From JBDTDV01 sp039922875 (GTDB lineage: Bacteria > Actinomycetota > Actinomycetes > Actinomycetales > Microbacteriaceae), in the NCBI GenBank assembly GCA_039922875.1, contig JBDTDV010000016.1, forward strand, positions 100,881 through 164,880: a stretch of 64,000 bases of DNA, written 5' to 3'. The position numbers and the translations under genes were made by a program. Below the pieces are notes generated by a model. That model made no database searches and was not told the origin of the DNA. It worked only from the letters and a program-made list of their open reading frames with translations. How positions within the stretch are numbered: position 1 is the first letter of the stretch; every line of letters begins with the position of its first letter. Below are positions 17,028 through 24,870 of this stretch, one piece after another.

Positions 17028-18242
17028 GTGACATCAAATCAGAACTACCTTGCCGTAATCAAGGTCGTCGGAATCGGCGGCGGAGGAGTTAACGCCGTCA
17101 ACCGAATGATCGAACTCGGGCTGCGCGGAGTCGAGTTCATCGCTATCAATACCGACGCTCAGGCGCTCTTGATGAGCGACGCCGATGTGAAGCTCGACGT
17201 CGGGCGTGAGATCACCCGGGGCTTGGGCGCAGGAGCCGACCCGGAGGTGGGTCGCCGTGCCGCCGAGGACCACGCTGAAGAGATCGAGGAGGCTCTCGCA
17301 GGGGCCGATATGGTCTTCGTCACCGCGGGGGAGGGTGGCGGCACCGGTACCGGTGGAGCTCCGGTGGTGGCTCGGATCGCCAAATCCATCGGTGCCCTCA
17401 CCATCGGTGTGGTGACAAAGCCGTTCGGGTTCGAGGGGAAGCGCCGGTCGGAACAGGCCGAACTCGGTGTGGCGACCCTCAAGAACGAGGTCGACACGCT
17501 CATCGTCGTTCCCAACGACCGGCTGCTGGAGATCAGCGATCGAGGCATCAGCATGCTCGAAGCGTTCTCCACGGCGGATCAGGTTCTTCTGGCCGGCGTG
17601 CAGGGCATCACCGACCTGATCACCACGCCCGGCTTGATCAATCTCGACTTCGCCGATGTGAAATCCGTCATGCAGGGCGCAGGCTCCGCGCTGATGGGCA
17701 TCGGCTCCTCGCGCGGCGCCGACCGCTCCATCAAGGCGGCGGAGCTTGCGGTTGCATCCCCGCTGCTGGAGGCTAGCATCGATGGTGCCCGTGGGGTGTT
17801 GTTGTCCATCCAGGGCGGCTCGAACCTCGGCATCTTCGAGATCAACGACGCGGCGCGGCTGGTTCAAGAGGCCGTGCATCCGGAGGCGAACATCATCTTC
17901 GGTGCCGTCATCGATGACACGCTGGGTGACGAGGTGCGGGTCACCGTGATCGCGGCCGGCTTCGACGGCGGAGAGCCCTCGCATGTCAGCGCCGCTACCG
18001 AAGCCGACGGCCGACGAGGTGGTCTCAGCGCTGGCCTGTTGACCCACGCAGTCGGTGGTGGCGTTGCTGTGGCGGAGCGAATCGACACCGAACTCGACGG
18101 TGTCGAGGCGCGTGCCGATGACGCCGGGCCGGCAACAAATGCCTGGGCCGGCGACTCGGCAATTCTGGCTGGCGCCGCGCCGGTCGACCCCTCGTTCCAG
18201 GACGAAAACGACGATTTGGACATCCCGGATTTCCTGAAGTGA
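17028..18242 (+). CDS. ftsZ: Cell division GTPase FtsZ
   Basis: Tubulin homologue that forms the Z ring. The 404-residue chain has the nucleotide-binding start VVGIGGGGVNAVNRMIE, the tubulin signature GGGTGTGGAPVVA (about 104-116), the T7 synergy loop NLDFADVKSVM with catalytic Asp residues, a variable linker from about residue 325, and a conserved C-terminal peptide DDLDIPDFLK that binds SepF and other partners. GTG with CGGAGG six bases upstream. The 197-base gap before it contains three possible stem-loops, implying its own promoter or leader control. Confidence 0.98.
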   Translation: MTSNQNYLAVIKVVGIGGGGVNAVNRMIELGLRGVEFIAINTDAQALLMSDADVKLDVGREITRGLGAGADPEVGRRAAEDHAEEIEEALAGADMVFVTAGEGGGTGTGGAPVVARIAKSIGALTIGVVTKPFGFEGKRRSEQAELGVATLKNEVDTLIVVPNDRLLEISDRGISMLEAFSTADQVLLAGVQGITDLITTPGLINLDFADVKSVMQGAGSALMGIGSSRGADRSIKAAELAVASPLLEASIDGARGVLLSIQGGSNLGIFEINDAARLVQEAVHPEANIIFGAVIDDTLGDEVRVTVIAAGFDGGEPSHVSAATEADGRRGGLSAGLLTHAVGGGVAVAERIDTELDGVEARADDAGPATNAWAGDSAILAGAAPVDPSFQDENDDLDIPDFLK

Positions 18243-18940
18243 GTGCATCCCGGACATCGGCCGAAGAGATGGACGGGCTCGAAACCCGCCTGGCGGCGGT
18301 TCGCGCCGGAGTGCGCGATGCTGCTCGCGCAGCCGGACGGGATCCGGGGTCGATCCGGATGATTGTCGTCACCAAATTCCATCCGGCGCAGCTGGTGCGA
18401 CGATTGGTCGAGCTCGGAGTGCATGACTTCGGAGAGAGCAGGCATCAGGAGGCTCAGCCGAAGATTCAACAGCTCGCGGAGCTCGACCTCACCTGGCACT
18501 TCATCGGTCAGCTTCAGCGCAAGAAGGCCAAGGCGGTGGCGGCGTACTCCGACGTGATTCATTCGGTGGACCGTGAGTCGTTGGTAACCGCCCTGGAGTC
18601 CAGTGCCCGGACCATCGATGCATTCATCCAGGTGAACCTGACGGCCGACCCGGACCGTGGCGGCGTCCCACTGGCCGAGCTGGAGCCGTTGGCGACCCGA
18701 GTGCTGGCGGCCGACCGGATCAACCTTCTCGGCGTGATGGCGGTCGCACCGCTGGGTGAAGAGCCCCGGAGGGCATTCGCCCGGTTGAGGGCGGCCTCGG
18801 AACGCGTTCGGAGGTTGTCTGCGACATCCGACGCGATTTCGGCCGGGATGTCGCAGGATTATCCGCAGGCGATCGCCGAAGGGGCGACACACCTACGAAT
18901 TGGCAGCGCAATCACCGGCAATCGGCCGCCCGGCCGTTAA
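18239..18940 (+). CDS. YggS family pyridoxal-phosphate homeostasis protein
   Basis: A 233-residue alanine-racemase-fold single-domain protein (COG0325) that binds PLP and balances vitamin B6 and amino-acid pools; it has no racemase C-terminal domain. PLP Lys is probably K46 in VVTKFHPAQL. HDFGESRHQEAQPK replaces the more usual GENRVQE motif, and WHFIGQLQRKK and MSQDYPQAIAEGATHLRIGSAITG are conserved. It overlaps the ftsZ stop (GTGA) and precedes sepF, the standard Gram-positive order. Confidence 0.93.
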   Translation: MSASRTSAEEMDGLETRLAAVRAGVRDAARAAGRDPGSIRMIVVTKFHPAQLVRRLVELGVHDFGESRHQEAQPKIQQLAELDLTWHFIGQLQRKKAKAVAAYSDVIHSVDRESLVTALESSARTIDAFIQVNLTADPDRGGVPLAELEPLATRVLAADRINLLGVMAVAPLGEEPRRAFARLRAASERVRRLSATSDAISAGMSQDYPQAIAEGATHLRIGSAITGNRPPGR

Positions 18941-19006
18941 TCTCGTTGTAGCGGCTGCTGCGCGGCCCGGCAGGTTCCGACTGAAACGTTCGACACGGAG
19001 GAAGAA

Positions 19007-19492
19007 ATGACCAACCCGCTCAAGAAGACGATGGTCTACCTTGGTCTGGCCGACGAGGAACTTGATTATCAGGATGAGGCGACGCCGGCAGCCCCCGTGC
19101 ATCCTGCCCACCCGGCGCCGGTTCCGGCGCCATCGGCGACCGCGGGGCGTGCTCCGGTAACTCCGTTGCGCAAAGCCGCATCGGCTCGAAATGTGACGGT
19201 TCAGGAAATGAATGAGATTCTCACGGTCCACCCTCGCCAATACCGCGACGCGCAACTGATCGCCGAGTCGTTCCGCGAGGGCGTCCCGGTGATCATCAAC
19301 CTGTCTCAAATGAGCGAAGCGGACGCTAAACGCTTGATCGACTTTGCCAGCGGACTCTCGCAGGGTCTGTACGGAAAAATCGAGCGGGTCACGAGCAAGG
19401 TCTTCCTGCTCTCCCCGTCGCACGTGGTCGTCTCCGGTGATAACTCCAGCCGCGAGGCCGAGGCGGAAAGCTCGTTTTTCGCGCAGGCGTAA
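19007..19492 (+). CDS. sepF: Cell division protein SepF
   Basis: FtsZ-anchoring protein, essential in actinobacteria lacking FtsA. The 161 residues begin MTNPLKKTMVYLGLADEEL, with the N-terminal membrane-binding amphipathic helix, then a Pro/Ala linker, then the DUF552 core (VTVQEMNEILTVHPRQYRDAQLIAE ... INLSQMSEADAKRLIDFASGLSQGLYGKIERV) and SPSHVVVSGD. The ribosome-binding site is GGAGGAA. The usual next genes, yggT and divIVA, are not here but about 35.7 kb downstream. Confidence 0.96.
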   Translation: MTNPLKKTMVYLGLADEELDYQDEATPAAPVHPAHPAPVPAPSATAGRAPVTPLRKAASARNVTVQEMNEILTVHPRQYRDAQLIAESFREGVPVIINLSQMSEADAKRLIDFASGLSQGLYGKIERVTSKVFLLSPSHVVVSGDNSSREAEAESSFFAQA

Positions 19493-19510
19493 CCCGTAGT
19501 GCCGAGGCAA

Positions 19511-20602
19511 TCAGGGTAGGTCATGCCGGCGGTAGCGCCCGATGACGCCGGCCCTGATGAGCTTGTCGAGCAAGCCGGCGCCGTCCGGGGCATAGACCCA
19601 TGGCGCACCGGCGACGTGGGACCGACGCTCGGCCGGGGTGCCGCGTCCGGCCAGGACAGCCTCGCCCGGTGAAAGCTGCCGGATCGCCACCGCGGCGATG
19701 GCTTCCGGATGCCGCTGCGCGAACGCACCGTAGATCTCCTCGTCGTGTTGCCCGTCGTCGCCGACCAGGAGCCAGCGGAATCCGGGGAACTCCTGAGCCA
19801 GCCGCTCCAGGGATTCCTCTTTGTGGGCCCGACCGCTGCGAAACCAGCGATCGTGGGTCGGACCCCAATCGGTCAACAAAAGTGGCCCGGCCGGGAACAG
19901 ATTTCGGGACAGAAACCGGGTCAGGGTCGGCGCGACGTTCCAGGCCCCCGTGGAGAGATAGATCACCGGTACCCCGTGACGGGTGCTGGCCAGCCGCTCC
20001 AAGAACACCGCCATCCCCGGCGTTGGCACCCGAGCGTGCTCGTTTCGCACGAAGGTGTTCCAGGCGGCCAGCAGCGGCCGTGGGATAGCCGTCACCATGA
20101 CGGTGTCGTCCACGTCGGAGACGACACCGAAGCCGGTCTCCGGATCGACGATGAAGACTGGGGCTTCCGAGACAACCGTCGAATCGTCTGGCTGAAGCGT
20201 GATGGTGTGCCAGCCGGGGGACAGGTTCACCTCGACAGTCGTGTCGATCACCCCGCCCCGATCAGCCTGGACGTGATGCGATGTGCCGTCCACCTGCACC
20301 GCGACCCGCGCGCTCTTGCCCGGGACACTGGTGAAACTGCGCCAACCGCGGATGCTTTCCTCCCGCTTGTGGAATTTGCGCTCGGCCCTAGACCCGGGTT
20401 TCGCTGCTTTGGTAAGAACTACCCGGCCGAGCACCCGCAACCAGGTCGTTGACCCGTAGCCGGTGTATGGCACCACGGTGGACACGGCGCCGTGCTTTCG
20501 AGCCCGCTTCTCGCGGAACTCGTGGAACGCATCCTCAATTCGAGCCGCACGATGGACCACCTCGCGTCCGCCCTTGGGGGACGGTGTGCGGGACTTGGCC
20601 AT
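19511..20602 (-). CDS. App1-like phosphatase domain protein (DUF2183)
   Basis: A 363-residue minus-strand protein. The N-terminal half is a β-rich domain; the C-terminal half is a HAD-like App1 phosphatidate phosphatase domain, with the nucleophile motif SDVDDT (162-167), YLSTGAWN, a downstream Lys in HKEESLERL and LVGDDGQHDEEIY as the acidic Mg2+ motif. Yeast App1 dephosphorylates phosphatidic acid; the bacterial substrate is not established. No signal peptide is seen. It interrupts the plus-strand run after sepF and ends convergently with it, 18 bases apart. Confidence 0.88.
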   Translation of the reverse strand: MAKSRTPSPKGGREVVHRAARIEDAFHEFREKRARKHGAVSTVVPYTGYGSTTWLRVLGRVVLTKAAKPGSRAERKFHKREESIRGWRSFTSVPGKSARVAVQVDGTSHHVQADRGGVIDTTVEVNLSPGWHTITLQPDDSTVVSEAPVFIVDPETGFGVVSDVDDTVMVTAIPRPLLAAWNTFVRNEHARVPTPGMAVFLERLASTRHGVPVIYLSTGAWNVAPTLTRFLSRNLFPAGPLLLTDWGPTHDRWFRSGRAHKEESLERLAQEFPGFRWLLVGDDGQHDEEIYGAFAQRHPEAIAAVAIRQLSPGEAVLAGRGTPAERRSHVAGAPWVYAPDGAGLLDKLIRAGVIGRYRRHDLP

Positions 20603-20686
20603 TGACTCAGTCTGTCACGCCCACCAAGGCGGGTGGAAAGAGGGGTTCGGTCGCGGCCGGAATCGGACTACGGTGTCCCCGTAATG

Positions 20687-20705
20687 GGTCTAGACCAAAC
20701 GGTCT
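20687..20705. promoter_or_regulatory. Probable TetR-family operator
   Basis: Three copies of one half-site: GGTCT (20687-20691), AGACC (20692-20696) and GGTCT (20701-20705). The first two form the palindrome GGTCTAGACC; the last two form AGACC-AAAC-GGTCT. The cluster is 63 bp before the TetR start and between divergent genes, consistent with autoregulation and perhaps control of the App1-like gene. Confidence 0.6.
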
Positions 20706-20768
20706 TGGAATCGAATCCGCCGTAGCAGACTGCGCGCATTCTTCCCGCTCGTCCAGAAGGAGCCAGCC

Positions 20769-21425
20769 GTGGCAGAAGGTGCCATTTCGCAAATATTCCG
20801 CCCGACCACCCCGATGATCCGCGCGGAGCCGGTCCAGCGTCGCAGCACGGCCAGACTTGACGCACTGCTGGATGCGGTGGCAGTCATCGTCGATGAGATC
20901 GGTTTCGACAGGATCACAACCGGAGTGGTCGCCGAGCGCGCGCACGCCTCGATCGGTACCGTGTATCGGTACTTCCCGGACCGTCTGGCGCTGCTGAACG
21001 CCCTCAGGGGGCGCGCCGTTCAGCGGTTCAGGAAGCTCGTCCTGGAGAAGGTGCACGACGGCGAGCAAGTCGAAGTGGCTGACGCGGTCGGCAGCGCGAT
21101 CGACGCGTTTGTGCAGATGCACCGTACGGAGCCGGGGTTCCGGGTCATTCAATTCGAAGGCGCTACGGCGGCACCGGAGGAAGATGGCCAGAAAGTCGGC
21201 TTCTTCGCACGCGAATTTGTCCGCGTCATCGGCGAAGAACTCGGTGCTGCCGGCGGGCCGGATGCCGTGTTTCACATGGAGGTCATCGTTGAGACCTGTG
21301 ACGCTCTGATCAGCCGTGCCTTCCAGTTGGACCACGTGGGCGAGCAACGCTTTATCGACGAGGCACGAACGATCGCGACGGAATATTCTCGCCTGCACTT
21401 CAGCCAGGCCGGCCTGGTCCGCTGA
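20769..21425 (+). CDS. TetR/AcrR family transcriptional regulator
   Basis: The 218-residue protein has an N-terminal TetR HTH (about residues 28-75: RLDALLDAVAVIVDEIGFDRI ... VAERAHASIGTVYRYFPDRLALLNAL) with the typical recognition helix and the Y-R-YF-x-x-R-x-A-LL pattern. The ligand domain (about 85-215) resembles the TetR_C group but gives no ligand. It reads from GTG 20769. It is upstream of the osmoprotectant transporter by 126 bases and may control it, itself, or the divergent phosphatase; the tripartite half-site cluster lies before it. Confidence 0.9.
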   Translation: MAEGAISQIFRPTTPMIRAEPVQRRSTARLDALLDAVAVIVDEIGFDRITTGVVAERAHASIGTVYRYFPDRLALLNALRGRAVQRFRKLVLEKVHDGEQVEVADAVGSAIDAFVQMHRTEPGFRVIQFEGATAAPEEDGQKVGFFAREFVRVIGEELGAAGGPDAVFHMEVIVETCDALISRAFQLDHVGEQRFIDEARTIATEYSRLHFSQAGLVR

Positions 21426-21551
21426 TCCGCCAAGCGAGGGTCACGGCGTCGCAACATTCCGTACTCCGGCTTTGCCTAATGGCGTCAATGGTGTTTGAGT
21501 GGAGCTGCCGACGCGGTTAATCCGAACGTCCAGGAGGAGTGAGCCGAACCC

Positions 21552-22436
21552 ATGATCGAGTTTCGATCGGTTACCAAGCGCTTCGCCGACGCGACGCTGG
21601 CAGTGGATGACTTCAGTTTGACCATGCCATCGCGGAAAATCACCGTTTTGGTCGGCTCCTCCGGCAGCGGCAAGACGACGCTGCTGCGGATGATCAACCG
21701 GATGATCGATCCGACCAGCGGAACCATCGCCATCGACGGCCAGGTGACTGCCACCCTGGATCCGGTTAAGTTGCGCCGCAGCATCGGCTATGTGATGCAG
21801 AACTCGGGGTTGCTGCCGCATCGCAAAGTGATCGATAACATTGCCACGGTTCCGATGCTCAAGGGGGTGCCCCGGCGCGATGCCAGGGCGCACGCGCTGC
21901 GGCTGATGGACACGGTCGGCTTGGATCGGTCGATGGCGCAGAAATACCCCAGCCAGCTCTCCGGAGGTCAACAGCAGCGTGTTGGAGTCGCCAGAGGGCT
22001 TGCCGTCGACCCGAACATCCTGCTGATGGACGAACCGTTCGGCGCGGTCGATCCGATCGTACGGGCCGAGCTGCAGAATGAACTCCTCCACCTGCAGCAT
22101 GACCTGGACAAGACCGTTATCTTCGTCACCCACGACATCGACGAGGCGTTCCTGCTCGGGCACCAGGTGGTGATCTTGAAGAAGGGCGGCAAGATTGCCC
22201 AAGTCGGTACGCCGGCCCAGATCCTCAGCGAACCCGCAGACGACTTCGTGGCGAGCTTCGTGGGGGCCGACCGAGGCAAGCGGGTGCTGTATGTGAGTTC
22301 CACCGAAGCCGGGTCGGTTGTCGTCGACGGAGATGGCCGTCCGGCCGGAGTGCTGGCGACAGCAGCACCGGGAGAAACAAAGGCCGAAACCGTTGGGGTT
22401 TCGGGTGCTTCGGCGCAGGGTGACGCGTCCCGGTGA
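21552..22436 (+). CDS. Osmoprotectant (quaternary amine) ABC transporter, ATP-binding protein
   Basis: ATPase subunit of an OpuB/OpuC/ProU-type importer. Walker A GSSGSGKTT (35-43), Q-loop VMQNSGLLPH, signature LSGGQQQR (about 136-143), Walker B ILLMDEPFGAVDP and switch THD are intact. The 294 residues are shorter than OpuCA and ProV because the tandem CBS osmosensor is absent; only a short unrelated tail follows DRGKRVLYVSS. An AGGAGG lies 14 bases before the ATG, a longer gap than usual. It overlaps the permease gene by 4 bases. Confidence 0.92.
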   Translation: MIEFRSVTKRFADATLAVDDFSLTMPSRKITVLVGSSGSGKTTLLRMINRMIDPTSGTIAIDGQVTATLDPVKLRRSIGYVMQNSGLLPHRKVIDNIATVPMLKGVPRRDARAHALRLMDTVGLDRSMAQKYPSQLSGGQQQRVGVARGLAVDPNILLMDEPFGAVDPIVRAELQNELLHLQHDLDKTVIFVTHDIDEAFLLGHQVVILKKGGKIAQVGTPAQILSEPADDFVASFVGADRGKRVLYVSSTEAGSVVVDGDGRPAGVLATAAPGETKAETVGVSGASAQGDASR

Positions 22437-23122
22437 CCTGGCTCTGGGCGAATTTCGGCCTGGTGTGGCAGCTTACCGTTGAACACATTGCGCTGAGTGC
22501 ACCCCCGGTGCTGCTCGGGTTGGTGATCTCGCTGCCGTTCGGCTGGCTGGCGAACCGTTACCGGGTCAGCCGCGGGGTGATCTTGACCATCGGCGGAATC
22601 CTTTACGCGGTGCCATCGTTACCACTGTTCATCATGCTGCCGGCCATCCTCGGGACGAAGATTCTCGATCCGGTCAACGTGGTGGTCGCATTGACCATCT
22701 ACGCGGTTGCCCTGATGGTGCGGGTCACGGCGGATGCCCTGGTCTCGGTCGAACCGGCCGTAGTCCAGTCGGCTACCGCAGTCGGCTTCTCGACGTGGGC
22801 TCGCTTTTGGCAGGTCGAGTTGCCGCTGTCCGGGCCGGTTCTGCTGGCCGGACTGCGGGTGGTTTCGGTGAGCACCGTCAGCCTGGTCAGCGTCGGCGCG
22901 TTGATCGGAGTGTCCAGCTTGGGCAATCTGTTCCTGGACGGCTTCTATCGCAGCTTCCCGACCGAGATCGTGATCGGCATCGTCGGCACCATCGTGATCG
23001 CACTGGTGTTCGACGCGGTGCTGGTGATATGCGGCAGGCTTTTGATGCCATGGAGCAGAACAGAGCGCCCGGACCGGTCCGGGGCAGCAGACGTTGGGGT
23101 CGAGCAGGTGCGGGCCGGATGA
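22433..23122 (+). CDS. Osmoprotectant ABC transporter, permease 1
   Basis: A 229-residue integral membrane protein with about six helices and the BPD_transp_1 EAA-type loop (VVQSATAVGFSTWARFWQVELPLSGPVLLAGLR). The sequence IGGILYAVPSLPLFIMLPAILG is typical of OpuCB/OpuBB permeases. It starts with GTG inside the ATPase gene stop and ends in ATGA with the second permease, so all subunits are translationally coupled. It pairs with the permease that follows to form a heterodimeric channel for glycine betaine, choline, carnitine or similar compounds. Confidence 0.9.
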   Translation: MTWLWANFGLVWQLTVEHIALSAPPVLLGLVISLPFGWLANRYRVSRGVILTIGGILYAVPSLPLFIMLPAILGTKILDPVNVVVALTIYAVALMVRVTADALVSVEPAVVQSATAVGFSTWARFWQVELPLSGPVLLAGLRVVSVSTVSLVSVGALIGVSSLGNLFLDGFYRSFPTEIVIGIVGTIVIALVFDAVLVICGRLLMPWSRTERPDRSGAADVGVEQVRAG

Positions 23123-23850
23123 CCGAATTCCTGTCGGCATTCGCCTGGATCTTCGACCCCGCGCACTCCATCGGCCCGGGTGGCATCCCCGCGCGAGTGA
23201 CAGAACACGTCTGGTACTCCTTGATGACGATTCTGATCGCGGCGGCGATCGCTATTCCAATCGGCGTCGCGATCGGCCACACCGGCCGCGGCCGCAGCGT
23301 GGCGGTGCAGATATCCGGCGCGTTGCGGGCGCTGCCCACCCTCGGCCTGGTCATCCTGCTGGCCCTGCTGATGTCGCTCGGGCTGGTCCCGCCGACGATC
23401 GCTCTGGTGGTTCTGGCCATCCCACCAATTCTCGCAGGCGCATATTCTGCGCTGGAGTCGGTGAACCGCGCCACCATCGATGCGGCACGAGCGGTGGGGA
23501 TGACCCAGTGGCAGGTGCTGTTCAAGGTTGAGCTGCCGCTGGGTCTGCCGTTGATCATGGGCGGACTGCGTTCAGCCGCCCTGCAGGTGATCGCGACCTG
23601 GACGGTGGCGGGCATCCTGCCGGTCGGAGGCCTTGGCCGGTACCTGATCGACGGTCTGTCCGTCAAGGACTACGCCCAGATGCTTGCCGGGTCGGTACTG
23701 GTCGTAGCCCTCGCCCTCGTCGTCGACGCCCTGTTCGCCGTGGTGCAAAAGCTGACGGTACCGCGCGGTGTCAGCGCGGGACGGCAGGCCGGCGAGATCG
23801 TCAAGACCCCAAGCCGGCGTAACCGCGCGACGCTCTCGATTAACTCGTGA
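23119..23850 (+). CDS. Osmoprotectant ABC transporter, permease 2
   Basis: The 243-residue permease starts at ATG 23119 (ATGA overlap); longer upstream readings only shadow permease 1. It has five to six helices and the EAA loop (TIDAARAVGMTQWQVLFKVELPLGLPLIMGGLRS), with ISGALRALPTLGLVILLALLM matching OpuCD/OpuBD proteins. A basic cytoplasmic tail follows. The unusual feature is two separate permease genes plus a free lipoprotein, the OpuC-like layout, rather than the fused permease-receptor of some OpuA types. Confidence 0.9.
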   Translation: MTEFLSAFAWIFDPAHSIGPGGIPARVTEHVWYSLMTILIAAAIAIPIGVAIGHTGRGRSVAVQISGALRALPTLGLVILLALLMSLGLVPPTIALVVLAIPPILAGAYSALESVNRATIDAARAVGMTQWQVLFKVELPLGLPLIMGGLRSAALQVIATWTVAGILPVGGLGRYLIDGLSVKDYAQMLAGSVLVVALALVVDALFAVVQKLTVPRGVSAGRQAGEIVKTPSRRNRATLSINS

Positions 23851-23894
23851 TCCGAACACAGCTGAAATCCGCCAACAGGAAAGTGGGAACGAAT

Positions 23895-24821
23895 ATGTTT
23901 GCAAGACGAGTGGCACGAATTGCAGTTGCAACGATTGCAGCGGGCGCCCTGGCAGCGTTGGCGGGGTGCTCCTCGGGGAATCCGCTGGAGAACTCGAGCA
24001 CCTCCTCCAGCAGCTCCACAACCGTCACGGTCGGTTCCGCCGCTTTTCCGGAGAACGAGATCATCGCTGAGATCTATGCCCAGGCGCTCCAGGCGAACGG
24101 GGTCACCGTGAAGAAGAGCCTGAATATCGGCCAGCGCAAGGTGTATCTCGCCGCGTTGAAAGACGGATCGATCGATGTGATCCCGGAATACAGCGGCAAC
24201 CTGCTGCAGAACTACGACGCGCAGTCCACCGCCAAATCAAGCGACGACGTTTACGCAGCGCTTAACGATGCCTTGCCAAAGGGGTTCGAGGTGCTGGACC
24301 AGTCCAAGGCAGAGGACAAGGACTCCTACAACGTGACCAAAGACTTCTCGCAGAAGAATAACGTGACCTCCCTGGCCGATTTGAAGGGCCTTGGGATGCC
24401 GCTGACCGTCGCGGGAAATCCAGAGCTCGATTCCCGGCCGTACGGTATTCCCGGGCTGAAGAGCGTGTACGGGGTTGAGGCCACCCTGCTGCCGATCAGT
24501 GACAGTGGCGGGCCGCTCACCGTGAAGGCACTGCTAGACGGTTCGGCACAGCTTGCCGACATCTTCACCACATCGCCGGCGATCAAGGCAAACGACTTCG
24601 TCACCCTGAAGGACCCGGAGAGCATGATCGTCGCCCAGAACGTCGTCCCGCTGATCAACTCGAAGAAGGCGACCGACACCGTCAAAAAGGTACTGAACAC
24701 CGTCTCGGCAGCGCTGACGACCGACGACCTGATCGCGCTAAACACTGAGGTCAACGGCGACGCAAAGGTGCAGCCCAAGCAGGCGGCCAAAGACTGGCTG
24801 GCTGAGAAAAAACTCTTCTAG
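23895..24821 (+). CDS. Osmoprotectant ABC transporter, substrate-binding lipoprotein
   Basis: The 308-residue OpuAC/QAT-type receptor. From ATG 23895 (AGGAAAG upstream) it opens MFARRVARIAVATIAAGALAALAGCSSG, a type II signal peptide with lipobox L-A-G-C, Cys at about residue 25. The mature part has TVGSAAFPENEIIAEIYAQALQANG and LKDGSIDVIPEYSGNLL, typical of osmoprotectant receptors. It captures the ligand at the outer membrane face of the cytoplasmic membrane. An earlier ATG at 23847 would bury the signal peptide. Confidence 0.92.
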   Translation: MFARRVARIAVATIAAGALAALAGCSSGNPLENSSTSSSSSTTVTVGSAAFPENEIIAEIYAQALQANGVTVKKSLNIGQRKVYLAALKDGSIDVIPEYSGNLLQNYDAQSTAKSSDDVYAALNDALPKGFEVLDQSKAEDKDSYNVTKDFSQKNNVTSLADLKGLGMPLTVAGNPELDSRPYGIPGLKSVYGVEATLLPISDSGGPLTVKALLDGSAQLADIFTTSPAIKANDFVTLKDPESMIVAQNVVPLINSKKATDTVKKVLNTVSAALTTDDLIALNTEVNGDAKVQPKQAAKDWLAEKKLF

Positions 24822-24832
24822 CTCGCGCCCGG

Positions 24833-24838
24833 TACGCT
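24833..24838 (+). promoter_or_regulatory. -10-like hexamer upstream of leuS
   Basis: TACGCT fits the actinobacterial TANNNT -10 pattern. A start site six to eight bases downstream would fall at the GTG (24847) of a seven-codon ORF that ends on the leuS start codon. No convincing -35 is visible. Confidence 0.4.
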
Positions 24839-24846
24839 AGAGGCCT

Positions 24847-24870
24847 GTGAGCCGAATGAGAGACCTGTGA
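24847..24870 (+). CDS. Seven-codon upstream ORF overlapping the leuS start
   Basis: GTG-AGC-CGA-ATG-AGA-GAC-CTG-TGA encodes MSRMRDL. Its stop overlaps the leuS GTG by two bases (CTGTGAG), a layout suited to stop-restart coupling, and its last sense codon is for leucine. The flanking DNA is a near-perfect 20-bp-spaced direct repeat (AGGCCTGTGAGC at 24841 and AGACCTGTGAGC at 24861), so it may simply be a duplicated start region. No expression evidence exists. Confidence 0.3.
   Translation: MSRMRDL

Noticed and set aside
17034..18257. Long minus-strand open frame opposite ftsZ (about 407 codons), and similar ones opposite murC, comEC, leuA and holA
   Set aside because: High-GC codon use leaves few stops on the opposite strand. 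Each is antisense to a well-conserved gene, has no ribosome-binding site or family motif, and its translation is Arg/Gly/Ser rich.
22795..23118. N-terminal extension of the second permease
   Set aside because: Those codons lie wholly inside permease 1 in another frame, are Arg rich and contain no membrane helix; ATG 23119 fits the ATGA overlap.
19493..24821. Genomic island or prophage between sepF and leuS
   Set aside because: Base composition and codon use look like the rest, no integrase, transposase, tRNA or attachment site was seen, and all genes are of ordinary actinobacterial families.
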